From: Desulfurispirillum indicum S5
GTDB lineage: Bacteria > Chrysiogenota > Chrysiogenetes > Chrysiogenales > Chrysiogenaceae
DNA length: 64,000 nt
Assembly: GCF_000177635.2 (NCBI RefSeq)
Contig: NC_014836.1
Location: 1,035,501 to 1,099,500 of the forward strand
Direction: 5' to 3'
Both the position numbers and the translations under genes were made by a program. Below are positions 10,401-19,301 of the stretch, piece by piece. Under the pieces are notes generated by a model that was not told the DNA's origin, ran no database searches, and saw only the letters and a program-made list of their open reading frames with translations. Within the stretch, counting starts at the first letter, position 1, and each line of letters begins with the position of its first letter.

Positions 10401-10876
10401 GATTGCAGAAAGAGATCCACCGATGGTCGCGGCCCTACGGAGTGGGCGCCAGGCAGGTGCAGCTGAATGCGATTTTTGCGCAGAGTAATATCGTGATTGG
10501 GAGGGGTGATGTAGATTCTGCCCTGGGAGAGTCGCTCGCCATGGCCAGCTTCGCTGACTTCAATGGTGCTGTCCTTGCCGAGCAGAGACACAAGCATGGT
10601 TCTGTAGGTCGGACTGAGATGCTGGACGATGACATAGGCGATGGGAGCCTGGGGAGGAAGATGGGCGACAAATAACTTCAGCGCTTCAAGGCCACCAGCA
10701 CTGGCTCCAACACCAACGACTATGAGGGTACTCTTCCCGGATTTCCTGGCGCCTGCTGACCGTTCCACACTCACCTCTTGCGGCGTGGACGCGCACTGAG
10801 CCGCGTCGCTGACATTCCCCTGTGAATAACAGGCATCAGTCAGGTTATACGCCACTTTCCGGAATGCTGCAACCAT
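7424..10876 (-). CDS. CheB-CheR-PAS-histidine kinase fusion
   Basis: A sensor protein of about 1150 residues in the cytoplasm. In order it has a CheB methylesterase domain (about residues 50-235, catalytic S in GASAGG, H in VQHLSP, D in GTGSDGS), a CheR methyltransferase domain (about 250-500, SAM site VPGCSTGEEAY), a linker, and a coiled coil of heptads of the type NEELQSS (about 700-790). A PAS domain (about 800-900), HisKA (H near 934 in SHELRTPL) and HATPase with GGSGLGLS close the protein. The frame opens with TTG at 10888; I prefer the ATG at 10876, although no strong ribosome site is seen. No chemotaxis genes flank it. A paralogue is at 37244-41089. Confidence 0.92.
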   Translation of the reverse strand: MVAAFRKVAYNLTDACYSQGNVSDAAQCASTPQEVSVERSAGARKSGKSTLIVVGVGASAGGLEALKLFVAHLPPQAPIAYVIVQHLSPTYRTMLVSLLGKDSTIEVSEAGHGERLSQGRIYITPPNHDITLRKNRIQLHLPGAHSVGPRPSVDLFLQSLAQEFGNHAIGVILSGTGSDGSVGVRAIKAGGGITIAQQPDTAKYDGMPTNAIATGHIDIILPPEAIGQELVEIFRISGEVALPPRSRKAPSDMEQIFQQLLQHSGVDFTHYKLSTINRRLERRMAALKISSLGSYVKHLAQCEGEQEKLFRDMLISVTSFFRDSQAFAALEDVMADLLKKQAPGAPIRVWVPGCSTGEEAYSIAMVICNILGGDHRKSQVQIFATDIDQDALVIARRGHYAHVQLAAMDGDMVNRYFISRGASLEVSKTIREMVVFSRHDIIKDPPFLRMNLVSCRNLLVSLNQPLQRKTLALFSYALNPSGVLFTGKSESLSAFDDLFEPLDRENNIYRRIHGARVAPYGRLMAGALLQQQTRPQPPERTAQSLEDHVKDAVMRSMMHKWLLLDHDLNIVHVQGDVSHYISIRHGDFSGNILGMLRKELRNDLRLAMSRVRKSQHPFSGRTTLLPLSQAEAISMRIKVIPVLRENHWQYLLWFDEDEGIVSRHEVANLPGDGNELDAELVREMQDELISVREHLQTVIEELETSNEELQSLNEELQSSNEELQASNEELETTNEELQSTHAELKAIHNEKERHRLQLLEKTRELEKSRSIISRNRMRLSMAQRIAQVGGWEMEPASMQLHLTREHQELLGMVTKGDTLTLELDEYIRKHIHPDDWSRYRSHMQAAARQASQVDYHGELEYRALRCDKQMIHLHDHVIGFRDSSAALPSIFGATRDISRHKETEIMLLESRNRSELANRVKSQFMANMSHELRTPLNAIIGYSEMLQEEYRSDPQGQIYQDMERVQKAGRQLLQIINDILDMADLESQTAQLQAESFDICSEARQVAQSVQAAIHKNGNTLDVRCDENIGTMYSDRQKIRQVLIHLLNNAGRFTENGQVALTVSAEQRHSEPWVLLRVRDTGIGIDPSIHEQIFEPFTLGDSSSTRLYGGSGLGLSISRRFCEMMGGAITLQSETGKGAEFTVALPLNLP

Positions 10877-10953
10877 CGAAAAATACAAGCTCTGTCGTCA
10901 TGGCAGGGGAAATTCCCGAAAGCGCGTGAGAAAGAACCGGCAAACGTCAATGT

Positions 10954-11343
10954 TTACCTGAGGCAGTAGTTCAGCATGTTCTGCTTACTGGAGGTTTCTT
11001 CGTCCAGAAATACCCGTGCGCACGTGAAAAAATTCATGATACAGGGATGCTTGATGCTGTAGTAAATCTTCTGCCCCTCTTTTTCGTAGCTGACGATGCC
11101 AATGGACGAGAGTATGGAAAGGTGCTTTGATATGGTGGACTGGTCATAGGGGGTCTTGTCCACAATATCCTGAACACAGATCCTCTCGCGGGCAACCAGC
11201 TCAAGAATAAAGAGGCGCGTGGGGTGTGCCAGCGCTTTGGCAACCTGGGCAATAAAATCGTAATCACTGCATTTTTCTGACACGGGCAGCTCCTGAACTT
11301 CCAATTCTTCAGTTGGTAATGTGCTTATGTCCAAAGGGCACAT
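10954..11343 (-). CDS. ArsR-family transcriptional regulator
   Basis: A winged-helix repressor, probably 129 residues. Residues 25-110 hold the ArsR fold: KALAHPTRLFILELV, then the recognition helix QSTISKHLSILSSIGIV and the wing EGQKIYYSI. The usual metal site ELCVCDL is replaced by RICVQDIV, leaving one cysteine there; more cysteines occur near the C-terminus (PCIMNFFTC). Metal or redox sensing is therefore possible but unproven. I chose ATG 11343 (GTGAGG about eight bases upstream); the frame stays open to 11508. It stands alone, so its targets are unknown. Confidence 0.85.
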   Translation of the reverse strand: MCPLDISTLPTEELEVQELPVSEKCSDYDFIAQVAKALAHPTRLFILELVARERICVQDIVDKTPYDQSTISKHLSILSSIGIVSYEKEGQKIYYSIKHPCIMNFFTCARVFLDEETSSKQNMLNYCLR

Positions 11344-11559
11344 GAAAAAATCCTCACATCGCTGAAAACAGATACTGCCGATACGTCGCTTTTCCATTTT
11401 CAGCTTCACCATATTACCAAAGCGCCATGAATTAATAAAGATAAAATTGATAGGAAAAGTAGGAAATCCCCCTGGCGATCTCTCAGCAACTCTTACTTCA
11501 TCATTCACAGGGACTTACAACATCGCTCCCGGCAAGATGGCTTCTGCGCACAAAAACTG

Positions 11560-11588
11560 TTGACATCTCATTTTCACACTGCTATAAC
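11560..11588 (+). promoter_or_regulatory. Sigma-70 promoter for the tRNA pair
   Basis: TTGACA (11560-11565), a 17-bp spacer and TATAAC (11583-11588) form a near-consensus promoter whose start would lie just before the first tRNA at 11602. Confidence 0.85.
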
Positions 11589-11601
11589 CCTCACTCGTTG
11601 T

Positions 11602-11678
<77 letters not shown>

Positions 11679-11686
11679 ACATTTCC

Positions 11687-11763
11687 GGCGGTGTACCTCA
11701 GCTGGTTAGAGGACCCGGCTCATATCCGGGGCGTCCGGTGTTCGACCCACCGCACCGCCACCA
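11687..11763 (+). tRNA. tRNA with CAU anticodon (elongator Met, or Ile2)
   Basis: A 77-nt cloverleaf with acceptor stem GGCGGTG / CACCGCC, anticodon loop CTCATAT, T-arm loop TTCGACC and encoded CCA. It lies 8 bases after tRNA-fMet in the same transcript. A CAU anticodon is used both by elongator Met and by the lysidine-modified Ile tRNA; I favour Met but cannot exclude Ile2. Confidence 0.85.
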
Positions 11764-11785
11764 TTTCTGCCATTTAGTTCCATGC

Positions 11786-11826
11786 AATAAAAAAAGCAGA
11801 CAAGCAAATTGTCTGCTTTTTTATTG
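11786..11826 (+). terminator. Strong terminator after the tRNAs
   Basis: A long stem AAAAAAGCAGACAA / TTGTCTGCTTTTTT ends in a T-run. The A-run on the other side makes it potentially bidirectional. Confidence 0.9.
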
Positions 11827-11908
11827 CTTCTGTGACGACTCTGTAATCAACTGACACACATACCCTCAATTTCCGTGACTGAAATTCGAATCTCCACGAT
11901 AAAACATA

Positions 11909-11936
11909 TTGACACATTTTCTTTTTTTTATATCAT
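11909..11936 (+). promoter_or_regulatory. Promoter for the 38-residue peptide gene
   Basis: TTGACA (11909-11914), 16 bases and TATCAT (11931-11936) lie about 37 bp before the small ORF. Confidence 0.7.
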
Positions 11937-11972
11937 GCCCCTGAGTCAACTACCCTGGAGGAGTCGTTTTTC

Positions 11973-12089
11973 ATGAAGCGAACACGACAAAGCTCAATGT
12001 TGAAAAGAAATGCCATGCGCATCTTTTTCTTTCTCTCCTGCATCGCCTACGCCCTTATTCTGGCCCTGAACTGGAACACTGGCGTATAG
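11973..12089 (+). CDS. Small single-pass membrane peptide (38 residues)
   Basis: A short gene with a near-consensus promoter, a strong ribosome site GGAGGAG about ten bases before the ATG, and its own terminator. The peptide has a basic N-terminus (MKRTRQSSMLKRNAMR), one hydrophobic stretch of about 18 residues (IFFFLSCIAYALILALN) and a short tail WNTGV, so it is probably an inner-membrane peptide with the N-terminus inside. I recognise no family. Having a promoter, ribosome site, ORF and terminator in 230 bp argues that it is real. Confidence 0.65.
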   Translation: MKRTRQSSMLKRNAMRIFFFLSCIAYALILALNWNTGV

Positions 12090-12107
12090 GCCCGACACAA
12101 GAACACG

Positions 12108-12141
12108 AAGCCTGCGGATACACCATCAGCAGGCTTTTTTT
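12108..12141 (+). terminator. Terminator after small peptide gene
   Basis: Stem AAGCCTGC / GCAGGCTT followed by a T-run. It also faces the convergent end of yejB, whose stop is at 12147. Confidence 0.85.
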
Positions 12142-12146
12142 CATGT

Positions 12147-13223
12147 CTACCTGCGCTCAAAATCAATGCGCGGATCAATGAGCATATAGGCAATATCACC
12201 CACGAGTTTCAAGAGCAGGCCTATCAGGGTGAAAATATACAGCGTACCGAAAATCACCGGGTAGTCACGACTCATAACCGCTTCAAATCCCAGCAGCCCC
12301 AACCCATCCAGCGAAAAGATAATCTCGATCAGCAGCGACCCCGTCAAGAAAATACCCAGAAGAGCTGCCGGAACACCGGCAATGATGATGAGCATGGCAT
12401 TACGAAAGACATGTCCATAGAGAACACCTCTTTCCGTCAATCCCTTGGCACGTGCCGTCATCACATATTGCTTGTTGATCTCATCCAGAAATGAATTCTT
12501 GGTAAGCATCGTCATAGTGGCAAAGCTGCTCACGACAGAAGCCAGTACCGGCAGCGTGATATGCCACAGGTAATCGCCCACCTTCCCCGCCAAAGAGAGG
12601 TCATGGAAATGTGGTGATGTCAGCCCCCGCAGGGGAAACCAGGCGAAGTAACTGCCTCCGGCAAAAAGCACTATCAGGATTATGGCAAAGAGAAAATTCG
12701 GGATTGCGTAACCGACGACAACGACTGTACTGCTCCACACATCAAAACGACTGCCGTGTCGCAGCGCTTTGGCGATACCCAGGGGGACGGAAATGGCATA
12801 GGCAAGCAACGTTGTCCACAGACCAAGAGTTATGGAAACCGGCATCTTTTCAATAATCAGCCCCATAACACTCTTTTCGCGATAAAAACTTTCGCCGAAG
12901 TCAAAGACCAGGTAACTGCGGATCATGATCCAAAATCGCTCATGGGCTGGACGGTCAAATCCATATTGCCGCTCTATGCGCCGAAGAAGGTCGGGATCTA
13001 TCCCCTGAGCACCACGGTACGCCGTGGAATCGGCGCGAAAAACCTCCGAGCCACCGGCATCGCCCCGCCCCATGCCAATACCTGTTTCGAAACCGTGCAG
13101 CTGAGCCATGGCCCGCTCAACCGGCCCACCAGGTGCAGACTGAACTATAATGAAATTCAACAGCATTATGCCGAAAAGGGTCGGGATGATCAGCAGCAGA
13201 CGCCGCAGAATATAGTGAACCAT
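12147..13223 (-). CDS. yejB: Microcin C/peptide ABC transporter permease YejB
   Basis: Inner-membrane permease of 358 residues in the oligopeptide (Dpp/Opp) class. It has an N-terminal transmembrane helix ([19 protein letters not shown]), a periplasmic insert (about residues 40-110) typical of YejB, and the five-helix core with the EAA loop (about 240-280, [22 protein letters not shown]). It starts one base after the yejA stop, so translation is coupled. In E. coli YejABEF imports peptides and microcin C. Here no yejE or ATPase yejF follows: a terminator and the small peptide gene come next. Confidence 0.92.
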   Translation of the reverse strand: MVHYILRRLLLIIPTLFGIMLLNFIIVQSAPGGPVERAMAQLHGFETGIGMGRGDAGGSEVFRADSTAYRGAQGIDPDLLRRIERQYGFDRPAHERFWIMIRSYLVFDFGESFYREKSVMGLIIEKMPVSITLGLWTTLLAYAISVPLGIAKALRHGSRFDVWSSTVVVVGYAIPNFLFAIILIVLFAGGSYFAWFPLRGLTSPHFHDLSLAGKVGDYLWHITLPVLASVVSSFATMTMLTKNSFLDEINKQYVMTARAKGLTERGVLYGHVFRNAMLIIIAGVPAALLGIFLTGSLLIEIIFSLDGLGLLGFEAVMSRDYPVIFGTLYIFTLIGLLLKLVGDIAYMLIDPRIDFERR

Positions 13224-13224
13224 G

Positions 13225-15129
13225 TCAACGTTGACGGCTTCCCCTCTGGCGCGTGATGGTGGCAGACTTCTCCGGATCTACCCACCAGGTATCAAAAGCC
13301 AGGTCGTAGGGAGGATTTTCGGAAGGTTTCGCAAACAGATCCCAGTAGGCAACCCGATAGCTGGTAATATGCCAGTGCGGGACGACATAGTGACCCCACT
13401 GCAGCACGCGATCGAGGGCGCGAGCGCTGACAACAAGTTCTTCGCGATCCGATGCCGCGATAATGTTTTCCACCAGCGCATCGACCACCGGGTCCTTGAT
13501 ACCAATGAGATTACGGCTCCCCTCCTGATCCGCAAAGGCTGAATGCCAGAAATCCCGCTGTTCGTTCCCCGGCGAGGTCGACTGAGGAAAAACCGCGACC
13601 ACCACATCGAAGTCGAAGGAGCGCACCCGATTGACATACTGAGTGACATCGACAACGCGAATACTGCTTTCGATGCCCATTCGTTCAAGATTACGCCGAT
13701 ATGGCTGAATAATCCGCTCCCAGATTGTGTCAAAAATCAGAAACTCGATATCCATGGTGCTACCGCTGGAACGGTGTGTCAGGCGCCCCCCCTGAATCTC
13801 CCAGCCTGCCTGCCGCAACAGCGAGGACGCAATGCGCATATTATCGCGGATGGCTCCAGACCCATCGGTTTCGGGAGCGCGGTAAACCTGGGTAAACACT
13901 TCATCGGGTAACTGCTCGCGCCACGGTTCAAGCAGCCGCAGTTCTGCCGCACCGGGCAAGTCGACAGCAGCCATTTCGGAATTGGAAAAATAGCTGTGGG
14001 AGCGAGCATACGCGTTATAAAAAAGGTTCCGGTTTGTCCATTCGAAATCAAAGAGATAGGCGAGAGCCTGACGCACCCGGGGGTCAGTAAACATTGGTCG
14101 ACGAGTGTTCAAGGCAAATCCCTGCATGCCCGTGGGGTTTCGGTGTGGCAGGTTCTCGCGCTGAATCATCCCCTGCCTTACAGCGGGAATACTGTAGCTG
14201 ACGGCCCAGTCCTTAGCGTTGTTTTCAAGGCGGAAATCATAGGCTCCCGACTTAAATGCTTCCAGGGCCACATTACCATCGCGATAATAATCCACGGTTA
14301 TGGCATCGAAATTATGACGGCCTCGTTTGATGGGATGATTGCGTGCCCAATAGTCTTCCACCCGCTCATAGGTTATGGAACGCCCGGCATCAACGCGGGC
14401 CACGCGATAGGGACCGGAGCCCAGCGGAATTACCGTGGAAGATCGGCTGAAATCCTTGTCTTCCCAGAAGTGTTTCGGCAGAATCGCTGCCTGGCCGACG
14501 ATCAGCGGGAGTTCCATATTGCCGGCAGAAGAGAATTCAAAACGCACCCGTCTGGTTTCCACCGCCGTCACCGAGTCAATATCTCCATAGTAGGCCTGAT
14601 AAAACGGGGAGCCTTGAGTGCGCAGTATTTCAAAGGTAAAGACGACATCATGGGCCGTGACCGGTTTACCATCGTGGAATCGAGCGTCAGGGTGCAGGAT
14701 GAATTCTACCCATGAACGATCGTCGGGCAGAATGATTTTCGTGGCCAGTAACCCATACTCCGTGAAAGGCTCATCGGCTGAGCGCTCCAGGAGCGAGTCA
14801 TAGACCAGCGTTATCCGGGAGTCCGCAACCCCTCTCTCAACAAAGGGATTCAGACTGTCGAAAGTGCCGACACTGTGCAGGGATATCCGGCCACCTTTCG
14901 GGGCGTCGGGATTCACGTAGGAAAAATGCCTGAAGTCTGCACCATAACGTGGCTCACCGTGCATGGCTATGGCATGCACAGGCTGCGGCTCAGATGCCTG
15001 CAGACTCAGAGGAACCAGAGTGGCACAAAAGAAGAGCGCCAGGGCGAGAGAATTTCCGGCAAGGCGCATCGCCCTGCCGGCAACATTGTGCACGTGGCTG
15101 ATGTCGATCAGACACAGGCGGTACTTCAT
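13225..15129 (-). CDS. yejA: Periplasmic peptide-binding protein YejA
   Basis: Family 5 extracellular solute-binding protein of 634 residues, the likely capture protein for the YejB permease. A signal peptide is visible ([19 protein letters not shown]) with cleavage near residue 45. The mature start [12 protein letters not shown] and [11 protein letters not shown] are typical of YejA. The listed ATG overlaps the stop of the upstream receiver gene by four bases; the ATG at 15069 would give a more normal signal-peptide length. No ribosome site clearly decides between them. Confidence 0.9.
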   Translation of the reverse strand: MKYRLCLIDISHVHNVAGRAMRLAGNSLALALFFCATLVPLSLQASEPQPVHAIAMHGEPRYGADFRHFSYVNPDAPKGGRISLHSVGTFDSLNPFVERGVADSRITLVYDSLLERSADEPFTEYGLLATKIILPDDRSWVEFILHPDARFHDGKPVTAHDVVFTFEILRTQGSPFYQAYYGDIDSVTAVETRRVRFEFSSAGNMELPLIVGQAAILPKHFWEDKDFSRSSTVIPLGSGPYRVARVDAGRSITYERVEDYWARNHPIKRGRHNFDAITVDYYRDGNVALEAFKSGAYDFRLENNAKDWAVSYSIPAVRQGMIQRENLPHRNPTGMQGFALNTRRPMFTDPRVRQALAYLFDFEWTNRNLFYNAYARSHSYFSNSEMAAVDLPGAAELRLLEPWREQLPDEVFTQVYRAPETDGSGAIRDNMRIASSLLRQAGWEIQGGRLTHRSSGSTMDIEFLIFDTIWERIIQPYRRNLERMGIESSIRVVDVTQYVNRVRSFDFDVVVAVFPQSTSPGNEQRDFWHSAFADQEGSRNLIGIKDPVVDALVENIIAASDREELVVSARALDRVLQWGHYVVPHWHITSYRVAYWDLFAKPSENPPYDLAFDTWWVDPEKSATITRQRGSRQR

Positions 15130-15752
15130 CGACCCAGGGCGACTATGGAGCGCAGCTGGGACAGCTTGGATTTCACCTGCTCCAGCGAGTTGACAGAGTT
15201 GCGCAGTGGCGCCCCGATACTCTGGGGAGTCGGCTGCTTCCAGGTGGCAATATCTTTGAGGGAGTTGACCACATCGCCAATAACCTGCATGTTTTTCTCG
15301 ATCTCACCATTGTGCTCGATGAAATTCAACACTTCCCTGACTTCACGATCGCGGCTGATTTTCTTCGCCGCCTTGAAGAGGTTCAGGGTCAGCACCTCGT
15401 TGTTCAGAGGCTTCATCATGTAACTGGTTACCCCAAGGGCAATGAGGTTAAAAAGATAATCAGAGTCGTTGTGGGCAGAGGTGATGAATATTGCCTGATC
15501 GGGGTTGATTTCCAGAATCCGCCGCGTCAGCTCGATACCGTTCATAGCTGGCATATTGATATCCATAATCACAATGTCGTGTTTCTGGGGATTGTACTTA
15601 TCCAACGCCTCCTGGCCATTGCGCGCAACCTCAACCTGATTGAAAAACTTCGCCAGAAAATCCCGGGTCATCTTCAACACGGTAGAGTTGTCTTCGGCGT
15701 AGAGCACGCCAAGCTTATCTGTATATTTTTTCAGCATATTAGGCGTAACCAT
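15126..15752 (-). CDS. Response regulator, receiver plus unknown C-terminal domain
   Basis: A 208-residue regulator. The receiver domain (about residues 12-130) has the acidic pair in YAEDNS, phospho-acceptor D in DIVIMDINMP, T/S in ITSAHND and K in MMKPL, so it should be phosphorylatable. The last 75 residues are helical without a DNA-binding motif I recognise. I chose ATG 15752 because GGGGAGG lies about ten bases upstream; the frame is open to 15836. Its stop overlaps the yejA start (ATGA), which ties a signalling protein to a peptide-uptake operon. Confidence 0.88.
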   Translation of the reverse strand: MVTPNMLKKYTDKLGVLYAEDNSTVLKMTRDFLAKFFNQVEVARNGQEALDKYNPQKHDIVIMDINMPAMNGIELTRRILEINPDQAIFITSAHNDSDYLFNLIALGVTSYMMKPLNNEVLTLNLFKAAKKISRDREVREVLNFIEHNGEIEKNMQVIGDVVNSLKDIATWKQPTPQSIGAPLRNSVNSLEQVKSKLSQLRSIVALGR

Positions 15753-15909
15753 AGTCCGAAAGCCTCCCCTTGTTGCATGTCTATCAACAGATACATTTTG
15801 GAAGATAGTGTATTCACCAGAGGCTGTCAATCCCAATCATCCTCGTTTGTGCGAAATAGATTCACTCCGCTGCCACAACCACGGAGGACTGAAAACAATT
15901 CATATGTGA

Positions 15910-16656
15910 CTATGGGTTCTCTTTCTGCGCCGGCTGCGACAGGGCTGCGCCCTCCTCGCCACAGGCCAGTGAATTGATTTCGCGCTGACGGCCAATGCTC
16001 AGCGCCAGCTCCTCCATGGACTGCTGGCGTATGCGCGCCTGCTCGCCCTCATGCTTCCCTCGAATGCCACGTTCGCGCACAAGACGGTAAAAACCTGTAT
16101 TCAAATGCCGCAAGACGCTCTTCAGCGCAGAAGCAGTGCGGGAGATGGAGATGTCAGCCAGAACCGAGAAGCTTGCCACGAAGAGAAAGGCATGGAGTAT
16201 CACCGTGCCAGCCTGCCCCAGATACAGATGCGAGTAGTACGCGCTCACCTCTGCCAGCATTCCGCCAGCGGGGGTTTCAGCTGGGTACATGGGGTCGATC
16301 ACGAAGATACTGCCAATGAAAGCTCCCTGGGAAACAAAGAGCAGCGGAACAGCCAGAATCTTACGCCCGATTTTGCGCTTTGGCCTCTGGCCTGACTGTT
16401 CGACAGGAGCTCGAGCCAGCAGTCGGTAGAGCACAAGGCCAATAAAAAAAGGAAGAAGCCAGCTGCTCACGCCCAGAAACTGAATCAGCAGATCCGCCAG
16501 ATTCGCCCCAATCAGTCCACCCTTATTCTGAATCTCGGCAGCCACGTAAGGATAAAAGGCCTTGGAGAAGGTCGGGTCGTAACTATGGTAGGAAACGAGG
16601 CTGACAGAGATGTAGATTCCGGTCAGAAAGAGTATGATGCTGATCCAGGCTTTCAT
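15910..16656 (-). CDS. FtsK-like 4TM domain protein without motor
   Basis: A 248-residue membrane protein matching only the N-terminal four-transmembrane domain of FtsK/SpoIIIE. It has helices near residues 4-24, about 60-82, about 100-122 and about 150-172, with the typical NKGGLIGANLADLLIQFLG segment after the first. It then has about 75 charged residues and stops. The gamma and RecA-like motor domains are absent, and the 157 bp to the next gene cannot hold them. It lies 57 bp downstream of rnj, a place where full-length ftsK is found in some relatives (from memory). It could be a shortened gene or a dedicated membrane factor. Confidence 0.8.
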   Translation of the reverse strand: MKAWISIILFLTGIYISVSLVSYHSYDPTFSKAFYPYVAAEIQNKGGLIGANLADLLIQFLGVSSWLLPFFIGLVLYRLLARAPVEQSGQRPKRKIGRKILAVPLLFVSQGAFIGSIFVIDPMYPAETPAGGMLAEVSAYYSHLYLGQAGTVILHAFLFVASFSVLADISISRTASALKSVLRHLNTGFYRLVRERGIRGKHEGEQARIRQQSMEELALSIGRQREINSLACGEEGAALSQPAQKENP

Positions 16657-16713
16657 CGCGCTTGTGTCTCCACTACACCGAGAGTAAGAAAAGTGCTGCC
16701 GGAAACCGGCAGC

Positions 16714-18459
16714 CTATATCTCCGTTATAACCGGCAGAACCAAGGGTTCGCGGTCTGCTTTTTTCTTCATGGATTTACGGATAATGCGTCGCGCGTCAAT
16801 GCGCAGCAGGCGCTGAGTCTTACCTTCCTCGTACGTACTGGAGAATATCTCCTTGATCTCATCTTCGATTTCCTTGCGGGTCTGGGCGGAAAGTTCAAAA
16901 CCACTGGTCACCAGATTTGGACCGGAAACAAGCTCCCCATCCTTCTGGGAGATGGCCATGTGAACCACCGCGATACCCTGGCTGCCGAGGCTGCGACGAT
17001 CCATCAGCACCGGTTCCTCGACTCCCTCCATGCTTGAACCATCGATAAATACCCGCCCGTTGACTTCTTCCGGAAGAACCTTCCCCTCTTTTTCGTTCAG
17101 CAACAGAGGCTGCCCGTTCTTCAGGATGAAGATATTCTGGTCTGGAATATTCATGGACTTGGCCAGCTCGCTGTGGAGATAGAGGTGGCGGTACTCACCG
17201 TGGATAGGAATGAAGTACTTGGGACGCACCAGATTGATCATGGTCTTCTGCTCTTCCTGATAGGCGTGACCGGAAGCGTGCACTCGACGGTTATTGTAGA
17301 CAACCCGCGCTCCCTTCAGGAAGAGCTGATTCACCAGTTTCGAGACACTGCGCTCGTTGCCGGGAATCGTCTTGGAGGAGAAGATAATCGTATCTCCGGG
17401 CTTGATTTTCACATGGGCGTGTCCATCATTGGCCATGCGCGGCAGTGCCGCCAGGCTTTCCCCCTGGGAGCCGGTCGTGATGATCATGAGCTTCTGAGGC
17501 GCTATGCCCTTGGTGTCCTTGATGGGAATGATATCCTCGTCCTCGAAGTGCATATAGCCGGTCTCGCGGGCAATCCTGGTGTTATTGAGGATACTGCGGC
17601 CATCGAAAGCGATCTTACGGCCAAACTTCTTGGCAATATCCATGAGCGTCTGAATACGATGAATGTTGGAGCTGAAAGCAGACACGATCACCTTGCCCTT
17701 GCAGCCTTCTATCTCTTCGTCAAGCGCCTGCCGCACCACCCCTTCCGTGGCCGACATGCCAACGGATTCCGTATTGGTGGAGTCGGACAGCAGGGCCAGC
17801 ACGCCATTCTCCCCATAGCGGGCAAAAGAGGGCAGATCAATCACGCGTCCATCCACTGGCGTGTAGTCAATCTTGAAATCACCAGTATGGATGATGACTC
17901 CATGGGGGGTGTCGATGGCCAGCGCGCAGGCATCAGCGATACTGTGATTCACGGCAATAAACTCCACGCTGAAGTCATTGACATTCACCCGATCCTTGGC
18001 CGCAACCTCGATAATGGTAACGGCGTTTTCCAGATTGCGCTCCTTGAGGCGGTGGCGGATCATCCCCGCCACAAGCCGGGTGGCGAAAATCTTCAGCTTC
18101 GGCACCTGCCGAACCAGGAAGGGGATTGCACCGATGTGATCTTCATGGCCATGGGTGATAAACAGACCCTGAACCTTGCTGGCATTGGCGACAATGTAGG
18201 TGAAGTCTGGGATGACCACATCGACACCCAGCTGGGTCTCCTCCGGAAACATCAGACCACAGTCGACAATGATCATGTGCTTGCTGGTCTCATAACAGGT
18301 AACATTCATCCCTATTTCGCGCAGACCACCAAGGGGAGTGATTTTGATGCCATCGAATTTCGTGGCACCGGGCTGCCCGGAGGAGTTGCCCTGGGGCTGG
18401 CGCTGGGGACGTGATTTTGAGCCTCTTCTTGGGCTTTTCTCGTTTTTTGGCTGTGACAT
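16714..18459 (-). CDS. rnj: Ribonuclease J
   Basis: Cytoplasmic exo/endoribonuclease of RNA maturation and decay, 581 residues. A basic, Q/P/S-rich extension of about 35 residues comes before the metallo-beta-lactamase fold (GLREIGMN at about 45). The metal ligands lie in THGHEDHIGA and downstream in VNHSIADA and HTGDFK; the beta-CASP part holds DSTNTE and SAFSSNIHR, and HASGHA follows. ATG 18459 is preceded by AAAGG. The presence of RNase J rather than a lone RNase E system is a lineage hint. The FtsK-4TM gene follows on the same strand. Confidence 0.95.
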   Translation of the reverse strand: MSQPKNEKSPRRGSKSRPQRQPQGNSSGQPGATKFDGIKITPLGGLREIGMNVTCYETSKHMIIVDCGLMFPEETQLGVDVVIPDFTYIVANASKVQGLFITHGHEDHIGAIPFLVRQVPKLKIFATRLVAGMIRHRLKERNLENAVTIIEVAAKDRVNVNDFSVEFIAVNHSIADACALAIDTPHGVIIHTGDFKIDYTPVDGRVIDLPSFARYGENGVLALLSDSTNTESVGMSATEGVVRQALDEEIEGCKGKVIVSAFSSNIHRIQTLMDIAKKFGRKIAFDGRSILNNTRIARETGYMHFEDEDIIPIKDTKGIAPQKLMIITTGSQGESLAALPRMANDGHAHVKIKPGDTIIFSSKTIPGNERSVSKLVNQLFLKGARVVYNNRRVHASGHAYQEEQKTMINLVRPKYFIPIHGEYRHLYLHSELAKSMNIPDQNIFILKNGQPLLLNEKEGKVLPEEVNGRVFIDGSSMEGVEEPVLMDRRSLGSQGIAVVHMAISQKDGELVSGPNLVTSGFELSAQTRKEIEDEIKEIFSSTYEEGKTQRLLRIDARRIIRKSMKKKADREPLVLPVITEI

Positions 18460-18621
18460 TGCGTACCTTTACCATAAATTTTGCGACGAAAGATCGTCTG
18501 TAACGGGAGCTATCCCGGAGTTTCCCGGTCAAGGGTATGTGAGCGCAGCTCAAGTTCGCGACAATTCAACCGAAAAGCAATTCAAGGATGAACTTAACTG
18601 GAAAGGAGATACGAGAGCTTC

Positions 18622-18945
18622 ATGAAGAATACCCCTCGCCCCTCTCTGGTTCCTGTGTCTGACGACCTGTGGGAACGTGTCCGACCACTGATACCGCCAC
18701 ATACCGGTAAAAAAAAGCCTGGACGACCTCGCATGGATGACCGTCAGGCATTCAATGCCATACTCTATATCTGCTCTACAGGCTGTGCCTGGAAATCTCT
18801 TCCCAAGGAGTTCGGCGCCTCCAGCACCGTTCACGACCGCTTTCAGTACTGGAGACAATGCGGCCTGATCTTCCGCCTGCGTCAGATGGGCATACTGCCG
18901 CGCCAAGGACCAGCTGCAAGCTGTTCACGCCAGTTCGCGTCTTAA
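18622..18945 (+). pseudogene. Truncated IS5-family transposase
   Basis: The first 85 or so residues match the N-terminal part of IS5-type transposases (DDLWERVRPLIPPH, RMDDRQAFNAILYI, TGCAWKSLPKEFG, VHDRFQYWRQCGLI). After RLRQMGI the similarity ends, and 23 unrelated residues lead to a stop 12 bp before element B1. The catalytic DDE part is missing, so it is dead. A ribosome site AAAGGAG precedes the ATG. It is not a copy of the IS5-family element at 23444-24368: the sequences differ clearly. Confidence 0.8.
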
Positions 18946-18972
18946 CAGCTTGCTGAAGTACCTCAAAATACG

Positions 18973-19095
18973 CAGGCAATTGAAAAATGCTCAGGTGCAA
19001 GGCGCTCGCGGAGCGAGGAAGAAGCGTACTCCCCGTACGTTGCAGTGACGCGCGACTGCGAGCAACGCCGCAGATGAGGGTTTTTCAGCAGCCTG
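18973..19095 (+). repeat. Element B, copy B1
   Basis: A 123-bp element running from CAGGCAATTGAAAAATGCTC to the mirrored TTTTTCAGCAGCCTG. The flanking AGTACCTCAAAATACG on the left also occurs near copies B3 and B9. The remaining gap between the IS5 fragment and the gene at 19302 (about 200 bp) shows nothing else clear. Confidence 0.88.
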
Positions 19096-19301
19096 TTAAA
19101 GTCCCACTGACACTTTCCCTGTGAACTATACACGAACCCATAGGCTCTCACAACCTGCAACCACTGCGCCATGGAAAAAATCTGCAAGGGAATCCAGAGA
19201 GAATGTGCTATATTGCCAATAAATCAGAAAATTGATACATTTTCCCCGTAAAATCCCAGGGACAGCACCACCGCCAACGCACCAACACAGGAAGGCTACT
19301 T

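Noticed and set aside
18622-18945. IS5-type transposase fragment as a working gene
   Set aside because: It ends after the N-terminal region, and the catalytic DDE part is missing.
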